Below are positions 1-4,866 of a DNA stretch of 6,247 bases, piece by piece. The notes below the pieces were generated by a model. The model was not told where the DNA came from. It saw only the letters and a list, made by a program, of their open reading frames with translations, and did not search any database. The DNA is from Pseudomonadota bacterium. GTDB taxonomy: Bacteria; Pseudomonadota; Alphaproteobacteria; Rhizobiales; Rhizobiaceae. Positions within the stretch are counted from its first letter, which is position 1. The number at the start of each line of letters is the position of its first letter. Made by a program: the position numbers and the translations under genes. The stretch is from positions 1 to 6,247 of the forward strand of contig JAEWDP010000050.1 in NCBI GenBank assembly GCA_023390055.1, written 5' to 3'.

Positions 1-444
1 GCTTTCTTCCGGGCATTCAACAACTACCGGTACGCCCGCAAGCAGTTTTGCCATTTCCGGATAGGACACGAAATAGGGTGCCGGAAGAATGACCTCGTCA
101 CCTGGTTCCAGTGTCGCCATCAGTGCATTGAAGATGATCTGTTTGGCGCCATTGGCAACGATAATATCATTAGCCTCATAGTCGAGGCCATTCTCGCGCC
201 GGAACTTGGCGGCGATCGCCTCGCGCACCTCAGGGGTCCCGGCTGCGGCCGTGTAAAGAGTATCACCAGCGCGCGCAGCGGCAAACGCAGCCTCAATGAT
301 ATGCGGAGGTGTCGGGAAATCAGGTTCGCCGAGGCCGAGATCGATGACATCGACCCCAGTTGCACGCAACGCCCTAGCCGCCATCGAAGCAGCCATCGAA
401 GCCGACGGCTTTACAGCCGAAAGTCGGGAAGACACATAGCTCAT
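1..444 (-). CDS. Class I/II (AspC-like) PLP-dependent aminotransferase, N-terminal 148 residues, cut by window edge
   Basis: Cytoplasmic PLP enzyme that would move an amino group between an amino acid and a 2-oxo acid; the substrate cannot be read from this part. The frame is open from the ATG at 444 to base 1 and the protein continues outside the window. Seen: the fold-type I N-terminal signature LGLGEPDFPTPPHI (residues 36-49), an LYTAAAGTPEVREAI stretch (63-77), ANGAKQ (97-102, the PLP-phosphate loop) and PAPYFVSYPEM (121-131, where aspartate aminotransferases usually have PYWVSYPEM). The Schiff-base lysine lies in the missing part. A GGAG ribosome binding site sits 8 bases before the ATG. 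It follows the SDR gene on the same strand after 85 bases, so it is probably the last visible gene of the gntR-controlled operon. The aspartate aminotransferase subgroup (1-beta type) is likely, but the specific substrate is inference. Confidence 0.9.
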   Translation of the reverse strand, partial: MSYVSSRLSAVKPSASMAASMAARALRATGVDVIDLGLGEPDFPTPPHIIEAAFAAARAGDTLYTAAAGTPEVREAIAAKFRRENGLDYEANDIIVANGAKQIIFNALMATLEPGDEVILPAPYFVSYPEMAKLLAGVPVVVECPEES

Positions 445-529
445 TACGATTTCTCCGAAATATAACCGCGCAAACGGTCGAGTTGCCGCGCTTCGGCGGA
501 GCGTTTCTCGGACGGACCAACATTCCCTG

Positions 530-1279
530 TCAGATCAGACCGCCATTGACGTGGATGACCTGGCCTGTGACATAGGATGCCGCCGGCGAAATAAGATACT
601 CGATCATGGAGGCCACCTCATCCGGTCGGCCCATCCGCCCTAGTGGAATCAGGTTCTTGAACTTGTCGATCCGCTCTTGATCAACACCGTCCTTGGTGCC
701 AGCTTCCTTCTCGATATGGCCGGGCACCACGCAATTAACCGTCGTGCCATCCTCCGCAAAGGCAATCGCGAGGCTACGTACCGCGGTTTCAACCGCACCC
801 TTCGAAGCCGCCGACATCGGAAACAGCGGCATATCGTTGCGGAAAACATGGGCAGTATAACTCCCCAATGCAACCAGACGCCCGTCGCCTGTCTGCTTCA
901 GAAGAGGGCGTGCGGCGCGCGCCAGCGCAAACAGGCTGAAGAGGTTCCCGCGGAAGGCGTACTCGATATCCTCCTGTGTACCATCTTCAAAGCCCTTCAA
1001 GAGAGGAAATCCCGCATTGGCAACTAGAATATCGAGTCTTCCATAAGTGTCCCTGGCGAGTTCTACCAACGCAGGTGCGGTTTCCTTATCGGCAAGATCT
1101 CCAAGCAATGTTACCGCTTGCGCGCCCTTGGCCCTCAATTCCTCTGCCACACGCTCCAGCGCGTCGCCTGAGTGGCGTGCGTGCAGTACGAAGCCGATAC
1201 CGGGGGCGGCCCGCCGTCGAGCCAGCGCAGCTCCAATTCCCGAAGAACTGCCGGTAATCAAGATCGATTGTTGAACCAT
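530..1279 (-). CDS. Short-chain dehydrogenase/reductase (SDR), 249 aa, with serine at the catalytic tyrosine position
   Basis: NAD(P)-dependent oxidoreductase of the classical SDR length (about 250 aa), cytoplasmic. Seen: nucleotide-binding TGSSSGIG (9-16), DLAD (61-64), ANAG (87-90), structural N112, catalytic-type S140 (ALGSYTAH), P186-G187 after the active-site helix and the C-terminal VNGG (244-247). The active-site motif YxxxK reads SAASK (156-160, preceded by M155): the lysine is present but the tyrosine is serine, so normal proton transfer is doubtful. The start at 1279 is chosen because AAAGGA lies 7 bases before this ATG and the Rossmann fold begins directly after it; the frame extends upstream to 1429, but that stretch overlaps the kdgD remnant and has no SDR sequence. 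The gene lies between the kdgD remnant and the aminotransferase on the same strand. Substrate unknown; a role in sugar-acid breakdown is suggested only by its neighbours. Confidence 0.88.
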   Translation of the reverse strand: MVQQSILITGSSSGIGAALARRRAAPGIGFVLHARHSGDALERVAEELRAKGAQAVTLLGDLADKETAPALVELARDTYGRLDILVANAGFPLLKGFEDGTQEDIEYAFRGNLFSLFALARAARPLLKQTGDGRLVALGSYTAHVFRNDMPLFPMSAASKGAVETAVRSLAIAFAEDGTTVNCVVPGHIEKEAGTKDGVDQERIDKFKNLIPLGRMGRPDEVASMIEYLISPAASYVTGQVIHVNGGLI

Positions 1280-1301
1280 GAGGTTTCCTTTCTGTTCGAC
1301 T

Positions 1302-1542
1302 TCAGTTCCGGATCCGTCGCCTGTCTTGCAACACGAGCAATTCCGGGATTTCATCGGAAGATGAGTGAGAACAACTCTCCTGTCCCGCCAACAGAAAACA
1401 AGGTGGTCGCACCGAATCCGGAGAGCCATGCTACAGGCTCAACATAACTCTTATGATTGAACGTTCCATCGGTATGAAAATGGGTGACGGGAAATGACAA
1501 CAGTCCGGCGCCGAACGCACTTTTTAGTTCTTCGGGTGACAT
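1302..1542 (-). pseudogene. kdgD: Remnant of 5-dehydro-4-deoxyglucarate dehydratase (N-terminal ~57 residues, then frameshift and loss of the rest)
   Basis: The intact enzyme (DHDPS/N-acetylneuraminate lyase superfamily, about 300 aa) converts 5-dehydro-4-deoxy-D-glucarate to 2,5-dioxopentanoate, CO2 and water. From the ATG at 1542 the reading is typical of its N-terminus: SPEELKS, GLLSFPVT, a FNHKSYVEPVAWL stretch, and the GGTGELFSL substrate-loop motif (residues 52-60). The frame then stops at TGA 1351-1353. Skipping one base near 1360-1362 gives SSDEIPELLV, which fits the family sequence after FSL, and this frame ends at TGA 1302-1304. No other part of the dehydratase (no YN or catalytic lysine region) is present before the SDR gene starts, so roughly 70-80% of the gene is deleted. 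An AAGGA lies 11 bases before the ATG. The family call is from memory of the conserved N-terminus. The protein fragment itself cannot be active. Confidence 0.8.
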
Positions 1543-1563
1543 GGACGGAGCATTCCTTCAAGA

Positions 1564-1573
1564 CAACATGTTG
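1564..1573. repeat. 10-bp perfect palindrome CAACATGTTG in the kdgD leader
   Basis: The two halves CAACA and TGTTG are exact reverse complements. It lies 21 bases before the kdgD remnant's ATG and just downstream of the possible promoter. It may be a secondary regulator site or chance; a 10-bp palindrome alone is weak evidence. Confidence 0.25.
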
Positions 1574-1576
1574 CAT

Positions 1577-1605
1577 GGGATAGCCAACATATTCCTTCTC
1601 GTCAA
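1577..1605 (-). promoter_or_regulatory. Possible sigma-70-type promoter for kdgD remnant-SDR-aminotransferase unit
   Basis: On the minus strand TTGACG (1605-1600) resembles a -35 box and TATCCC (1582-1577) a weak -10 box, 17 bases apart. It lies directly downstream of the 16-bp palindrome and 35 bases before the kdgD remnant start, where an operon promoter would be expected. The -10 match is poor, so this is tentative. Confidence 0.35.
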
Positions 1606-1607
1606 TC

Positions 1608-1623
1608 ACTTGTCATGATAAGT
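1608..1623. promoter_or_regulatory. Near-perfect 16-bp palindrome ACTTGTCATGATAAGT, candidate operator of the GntR regulator
   Basis: All positions are symmetric except the fifth pair (ACTT-G-TCATGA-T-AAGT). It straddles the stop codon of the gntR gene and sits immediately upstream of the -35-like box of the operon below. Length, symmetry and place fit an FCD-type GntR dimer site. That this regulator binds it is inference. Confidence 0.5.
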
Positions 1624-2329
1624 TTGCCAAGTGGCTGCGGTAGCGCCGCTGGCTTCCCGAAAGGTGCTCGCGCATCGCCTCGCGCGCACCCTCACCATCC
1701 CCCCTTATAACTGCGCTGGTAATTCGGCTATGTTCGTCGTGAATCCGTTTCAGATAGGCCTGGGAAGCAATTGCGTCATCGTCAGCTATGGCGGCGCGCG
1801 GAATCATTTCCCGACCGAGAAACTGGACCAGCTCAACGAAACGCCGGTTATTGCTAGCTTCGGCAATCGCGATGTGGAATGCAAAATCTGCATCTACGGT
1901 CGACTTAAGCTCTGTAATGCATTTTTCGACCTCATGGTGACACCGCAAAATATCGTCCTGCTGTTGTGGCGAAGAACGTTTTGCCGCAAGATATGCTGCT
2001 TCGACCTCGATCGCCGCTCGCAGTTCTAGTCCTTCAACTACCGAAGAGATCCTTGCTGCCTCAATCCCTTTCAGCAACGGGCTAGCCGATGGCGATGGCG
2101 GCAGAACGAAGACACCTGCTCCCTGCCGCGGATCAACGAGGCCCTCTTCCCGTAAAGCGGATATTGCCTCGCGGATTACCGTTCGACTGACCCCATAGGT
2201 CTTGATGAGCTGCGCTTCGCTCGGCAACTTCTCGCCCACGGGCGGGTCGCCGGCCAGAATGGAAGCCCGCAGCGTATTGGTCAGGTTGCGTGTGAGAGTA
2301 CCGCTACGGTGCCGTATCATGGAATTCAT
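1613..2329 (-). CDS. GntR-family transcriptional regulator, FadR/FCD subfamily (238 aa)
   Basis: DNA-binding regulator, probably a metabolite-responsive repressor. Numbering from the ATG at 2329: the N-terminal GntR winged helix covers about 9-77, with the signature LPSEAQLIKTYGVSRTVIRE (36-55) and the wing QGAGVFV (69-75). The all-helical FCD ligand domain covers about 95-230. It contains D148, H152, H200 and H222 (in DADFAFH, DEHSR and REHL), the positions that usually bind a metal ion and the organic-acid effector in FCD proteins. The ATG at 2329 is used; an in-frame TTG three bases upstream and an ATG at 2320 are alternatives. GGA lies about 10 bases before the chosen start. It precedes kdgD remnant, SDR and aminotransferase on the same strand, with 70 bases between its stop and the kdgD start. 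It therefore likely controls this unit in response to a sugar acid or related 2-oxo acid. The gene looks intact, although the first enzyme it would control is broken. Confidence 0.92.
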   Translation of the reverse strand: MNSMIRHRSGTLTRNLTNTLRASILAGDPPVGEKLPSEAQLIKTYGVSRTVIREAISALREEGLVDPRQGAGVFVLPPSPSASPLLKGIEAARISSVVEGLELRAAIEVEAAYLAAKRSSPQQQDDILRCHHEVEKCITELKSTVDADFAFHIAIAEASNNRRFVELVQFLGREMIPRAAIADDDAIASQAYLKRIHDEHSRITSAVIRGDGEGAREAMREHLSGSQRRYRSHLANLS

Positions 2330-2356
2330 CAACTACATTTCCATCAAAGAGGGTCG

Positions 2357-2372
2357 ACGGCTGTCATGCCGT
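2357..2372. promoter_or_regulatory. Inverted repeat ACGGC-N6-GCCGT in gntR leader, possible autoregulatory site
   Basis: Five-base perfect arms around TGTCAT, 28 bases before the gntR ATG. The heptamer TGTCATG (2362-2368) also occurs in the centre of the larger palindrome at 1608-1623. As RNA it could form a short hairpin in the gntR leader instead. Function is inference. Confidence 0.3.
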
Positions 2373-2375
2373 GCA

Positions 2376-2387
2376 TCCGGATCCGGA
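2376..2387. promoter_or_regulatory. Perfect 12-bp palindrome TCCGGATCCGGA at the expected gntR transcription start
   Basis: Exact self-complementary sequence, also a tandem repeat of TCCGGA. It lies 9 bases downstream of a TATGAT -10-like box on the minus strand, a place where a repressor could block transcription initiation. The binding protein is unknown; autoregulation by the GntR protein is one possibility. Confidence 0.35.
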
Positions 2388-2395
2388 CATATGGA

Positions 2396-2423
2396 ATCAT
2401 AACATTCAAAGTCCACGCTGCAA
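2396..2423 (-). promoter_or_regulatory. Possible promoter of gntR
   Basis: On the minus strand TTGCAG (2423-2418) and TATGAT (2401-2396; five of six consensus bases) are 16 bases apart, upstream of the gntR ATG at 2329. The good -10 and the adjacent palindromes make this a plausible promoter; the -35 box is weak. Confidence 0.35.
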
Positions 2424-2682
2424 TCATCTTCACCGTCATCGGGACCTGTGGCCGGAGAAGGTTCGCGGCAGATGTCAATTGATCCTAAAATACCCGTAAA
2501 TTGTAGGCGCCAGCTTCCACCGCTCAATGGGTAGCGTGGCATTGAGGCGTCGCGCCATCGAAGCCAACGACACGCAGCGGAAGAACTGTTTGTAGCGCCG
2601 CAGGCGATCGATCAGCAGATCAAGCCGCTGGAAGACATCCTTCAGGTCACGCTGCTGGAGCATAGAGATCAATCAGTCGAAC
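2424..2682. other. Stretch with no recognisable gene, probably decayed DNA
   Basis: Between the gntR promoter region and the GT2 remnant. The minus strand is open for about 62 codons between 2663 and 2475 (ending in a WKLAPTIYGYFRIN stretch). It has no ribosome binding site and I do not recognise a family. No convincing RNA gene, insertion-sequence end or terminator was seen. It may be the remains of a gene once downstream of the glycosyltransferase. Confidence 0.4.
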
Positions 2683-3183
2683 TCACGAATGCCGCAAAGC
2701 TGCTAGTGTGGCGAAGTAATCGCTCATGGGATCACTGACATGGATGTGCAGAAGGGCTCGGCAAGCCGTGTCGCCACCCAACTACCGCCTAGATACGTGC
2801 GAGAGAGGCCGTCAGTGGCTCTGCCAGCGTGGCCGAAACAACTCGCTATCACGAGACCGTCGCCTGCCCGGACACGGTGAAGCATCTCGGGCAGCGGCGA
2901 CACGTCATGCTGCATGTCTGCGTCCATGATAGCGATGACCGGCGCCGACGAAGAGAGCATCCCTCGATTGAGACCCCGGCGAGGCTACGCCTCCTAATCC
3001 GGCGAATGCAGCGCACACGCCCGTTGCGCTGCGCAATGGGCGCTCCAACAACCAATTCTACATTGGCTGCCTAGACTTTATGACCGCGGTGGCCCGATCG
3101 GCGGTCCGCCATGCAGCAGGATAATGGTCGGTGTCGATGCCGCGAACCAAGAACGTCTGGTTGAATGTCGGTACGGTGAAGGG
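2683..3183 (-). pseudogene. Decayed GT2 glycosyltransferase (dolichyl/polyprenyl-phosphate mannose synthase-like)
   Basis: Intact relatives transfer a sugar from a nucleotide sugar to a polyprenyl phosphate at the cytoplasmic membrane face. Pieces appear in family order on the minus strand: PFTVPTFNQ (3183-3157, the N-terminal PTFNE motif), AQRNGRVRCIRRIRRRSLAG and SIEG (about 3034-2963), SSSAPVIAIMDADMQHD (about 2954-2904, with the DAD/QHD nucleotide-sugar and metal site), LVIAS (about 2850) and SDPMS (about 2735-2721). The frame changes at about 2961-2963, where GAGGGATGC looks like a one-base loss from GAG-GGG-ATG, and again near 2745-2755. After SDPMSDYF the reading ends at TGA 2683-2685. 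About 100 bases between the PTFN piece and the IAQRN piece no longer encode recognisable sequence, although the spacing (about 52 codons) is about right. An intact member would also have more C-terminal residues. It lies downstream of the PAP2 gene on the same strand. Family call from remembered motifs; inactivity is clear from the frames. Confidence 0.75.
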
Positions 3184-3316
3184 AAGCTCAGGCGGACGGT
3201 GCCCTGGCTAGAACGACAGCTGAGCTGTCCGGGCGCGCGCATATGCAGCAGGTGTATCGGAACCAGTATCCGCGGCTCCGCGCCTGCACCCTCCCATGGG
3301 GAACCCCGGCCAGGTT
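3184..3316. other. Non-coding gap after PAP2 with a 15-bp inverted repeat
   Basis: No gene is supported here. At 3215-3229 GACAGCT-G-AGCTGTC is a perfect inverted repeat with 7-base arms and a single central base. The centre is too tight for a good RNA hairpin and no T-run follows, so it is not a convincing terminator for PAP2; it may be a protein site or chance. Confidence 0.35.
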
Positions 3317-4072
3317 TTATGTCAGGCGCGGTTCACCGGAGAAGAGTGCATCTATCTGCAGCGCGTTTCTGGAGAATGATCGCCAGAGCAGCACCGCCAA
3401 AGTGAACATCACATTCCAAGCGATGACCACGTCCGACAGGAAGTGTCCTCCAAATACCACTCGGTTGAATGAAAAGGCTGCTGCGACGATGCCAACCACT
3501 CCGAGATAGGGGGTCGAGTATTTAGGCTTGATCAATACAACAAGTGAGAGCAGTGCGAAGGCGCTTGCCGCCTCTCCCGAGATGAAGGAGCAATTCCTTA
3601 TGCATTGGTCGGTGAGCTCCCACGGAGGCGTAAAGAAGGCACGGCCGCCAAATTCTTCGAGCGCTCGTGGGCGCGCTCTACCAACCAACATTTTGATCAG
3701 ATGAACTCCCAGCCCCGGACCCGCCGCAAAGAACGTGAGCACGAACAGCAACTTGTGCGGTGCGGGCGGATATTTGAGGCTCCTGAGGAATGGATTTGGT
3801 ATCAAAAGCGCCATCGAAATTCCTATCACTAGCCAAGGCAGAAACCTGTTGGCGTCACGAAATGCAATGAGGAAGCTGTTTTTCTTGAGCTCGAAGCCAG
3901 CAGCGGGATTCCAGAAAAAGCGACTTACAATCAGGTCAAGTTCTGGCATCGCTGCAAAAATCAGGGAGACAAAGCCCAAGAGTATAAGCGCCGTTGGAAG
4001 CAGTTGGGACGCCATACACTCCACAGTTTTGGAAGTTGATTTTTCAACATAATTGAGGTCAGTTACGTTCAT
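3317..4072 (-). CDS. PAP2-superfamily membrane phosphatase (251 aa), lipid A/undecaprenyl phosphatase-like
   Basis: Integral inner-membrane phosphatase expected to remove phosphate from a lipid or lipid-linked sugar on the periplasmic side. Seen: hydrophobic segments near 24-42, 78-92, 108-126, 170-182, 188-202 and 217-231. Motif 1 is KMLVGRARP (127-135, K-x6-RP), motif 2 is SFISGEA (162-168) and motif 3 is NRVVFGGHFLSD (203-214, R204, H210 and D214 present). Motif 2 normally reads PSGH; here the histidine position is E167. The first residue of motif 3, usually S, is N203. The nucleophile-type H210 is kept. The ATG at 4072 is preferred: it has GAGGA about 7 bases upstream and starts the conserved protein, while the frame's earlier start at 4150 would run into the divergent regulator gene. 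It is divergent from the response regulator gene (71 bases apart) and upstream of the GT2 remnant, suggesting a former envelope-lipid modification unit. The exact substrate is inference. Confidence 0.87.
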   Translation of the reverse strand: MNVTDLNYVEKSTSKTVECMASQLLPTALILLGFVSLIFAAMPELDLIVSRFFWNPAAGFELKKNSFLIAFRDANRFLPWLVIGISMALLIPNPFLRSLKYPPAPHKLLFVLTFFAAGPGLGVHLIKMLVGRARPRALEEFGGRAFFTPPWELTDQCIRNCSFISGEAASAFALLSLVVLIKPKYSTPYLGVVGIVAAAFSFNRVVFGGHFLSDVVIAWNVMFTLAVLLWRSFSRNALQIDALFSGEPRLT

Positions 4073-4073
4073 C

Positions 4074-4097
4074 GGTGGTTCCTCTTTGAGGGCCACC
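4074..4097 (-). promoter_or_regulatory. Leader hairpin of the PAP2 mRNA that pairs with its ribosome binding site
   Basis: Read on the minus strand, GGTGG (4097-4093) pairs with CCACC (4078-4074) and CCTC (4091-4088) with GAGG (4084-4081), leaving an AAA loop and a 1x2 internal bulge. GAGG is the only good Shine-Dalgarno element of the PAP2 gene, and the outer arm ends one base before the ATG. The structure could hold translation low until it is melted or displaced, as in RNA thermometers or leader-peptide-free attenuation. The base pairing is seen; the control role is inference. Confidence 0.5.
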
Positions 4098-4112
4098 TTC
4101 TCTCGCCGGATT

Positions 4113-4166
4113 GTCAAGATTTGACTGAGAACCGGGGAAGGGCATGTCAAAGTCAGTGAGTTTGAC
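4113..4166. promoter_or_regulatory. Cluster of four TTGAC half-sites between PAP2 and the response regulator gene
   Basis: GTCAA-GAT-TTGAC (4113-4125) is a perfect 5-3-5 inverted repeat, and GTCAAA (4146-4151) with TTTGAC (4161-4166) forms a second, wider one at the start of the regulator gene. TTTGACT occurs directly repeated at 4120-4126 and 4161-4167, 41 bases apart. The minus-strand TTGACA at 4117-4112 could also be the -35 box of PAP2, but no good -10 follows. The cluster could be an autoregulatory site of the two-component system. Confidence 0.3.
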
Positions 4167-4803
4167 TATGATTTCATCTCTCGTGCTGGTGGTCGAGGAC
4201 GACGAAGAAATAGCGTCCCTCTTGGACAAATACCTTGCAAGGGCTGGCTACAGGACGACCAAAGCATCAACAGGCCTCACTGCTCTCGCCCATGTGCAGA
4301 GATTGCAGCCGGACCTGATACTGCTCGATATCGGCCTGCCGGATATGGATGGCTTCGATCTTCTAACGAAGGTGCGAACACATTCCACTGTGCCGGTGAT
4401 ATTCTTGTCCGCGATGGATGACAGTACAGACAAATTACTCGGTCTGAAACTTGGCGCTGATGATTACGTTACGAAGCCGTTCATCCCACAGGAAGTGGTG
4501 GCGCGTGTCGGGGCCGTACTCAAGAGAACCAGAGGCGCTGCCGGTAGTGAAGTTATCCGGCACGACAGGATCGAAGTCCAACTGGATTCGCACGTCGCGA
4601 TTGCATCAATGGAGAATAGCCGGTTCGAACTGCCGCTGACTGCCACAGAATTCCGCCTTTTGGTCTGTTTTGTTCAATCTCCTTTCAAGACATTCGAAAG
4701 AGGATCGTTATTGGACGCATGTATGCCCGAAAGTGACGCATTGGATCGAACCGTTGATACGCATATCGCCAATCTGAGGAGAAAGCTCGCCAATTATGGC
4801 TAA
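4144..4803 (+). CDS. OmpR/PhoB-type response regulator, AdeR/BaeR-like, C-terminally truncated by an in-frame TAA (219 aa)
   Basis: Cytoplasmic transcription factor switched by phosphorylation from the kinase encoded next. Receiver domain about 13-128: acidic pocket E18-D19-D20, phospho-acceptor D62 (LLDIGLPDMDG), S89, K111 in GADDYVTKPF. The winged-helix output domain starts about 137: LTATEFRLL (165-173) and recognition helix region DRTVDTHIANLRRKL (201-215). ACMPESDALDRTVD strongly recalls AdeR of Acinetobacter. The frame stops at TAA 4801-4803, but the next codons still read EGYIIAVRGIGYRF, the last hairpin of this domain, up to a TAG at 4864-4866. The protein thus lacks about 20 residues including the GxGYRF wing and probably binds DNA poorly, unless the stop is a sequencing error or is read through. 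Start: ATG 4144 with GGGGA 5 bases upstream; ATG 4168 is an alternative without a clear ribosome site. Divergent from PAP2, so that gene may be a target. Confidence 0.85.
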   Translation: MSKSVSLTMISSLVLVVEDDEEIASLLDKYLARAGYRTTKASTGLTALAHVQRLQPDLILLDIGLPDMDGFDLLTKVRTHSTVPVIFLSAMDDSTDKLLGLKLGADDYVTKPFIPQEVVARVGAVLKRTRGAAGSEVIRHDRIEVQLDSHVAIASMENSRFELPLTATEFRLLVCFVQSPFKTFERGSLLDACMPESDALDRTVDTHIANLRRKLANYG

Positions 4804-4866
4804 GAAGGCTACATAATAGCCGTGAGAGGCATAGGGTATCGTTTCGCGAGGTCGACAGGTGTCTAG
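4804..4866 (+). pseudogene. Severed C-terminal tail of the response regulator
   Basis: In frame with the regulator, after its TAA, are 20 sense codons ending at TAG 4864-4866 that keep the family's final beta-hairpin (EGYIIAVRGIGYRF). One base change in the TAA would restore a normal-length protein of about 240 aa. The natural end would overlap the kinase gene by 8 bases in GTGTCTAG, typical for a coupled regulator-kinase pair, which supports this as the original end of the gene. The kinase ribosome binding site GAGG (4848-4851) lies inside this tail. Confidence 0.75.

Noticed and set aside
445..532. Minus-strand reading EKRSAEARQLDRLRGYIS between SDR and aminotransferase
   Set aside because: It looks protein-like but has no in-frame start codon in the gap; it would need a frameshift from the SDR end, and SDR proteins normally end at VNGG.
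1280..1429. Upstream extension of the SDR reading frame by 50 codons
   Set aside because: It lacks SDR sequence, overlaps the kdgD remnant, and a good ribosome binding site precedes the ATG at 1279.
1631..2029. 132-codon open frame on the plus strand
   Set aside because: It is antisense to the clear GntR/FCD gene, has no recognisable family and reflects that gene's codon use.
2475..2663. Minus-strand frame ending in WKLAPTIYGYFRIN
   Set aside because: No ribosome binding site, no family recognised, and it lies beside a pseudogene; could be a remnant, but a gene call is not supported.
3060..3160. LLHGGPP-like reading on the minus strand, suggesting an alpha/beta hydrolase
   Set aside because: Very short, in a frame with nearby stops, and the flanking pieces on both sides fit a GT2 glycosyltransferase.
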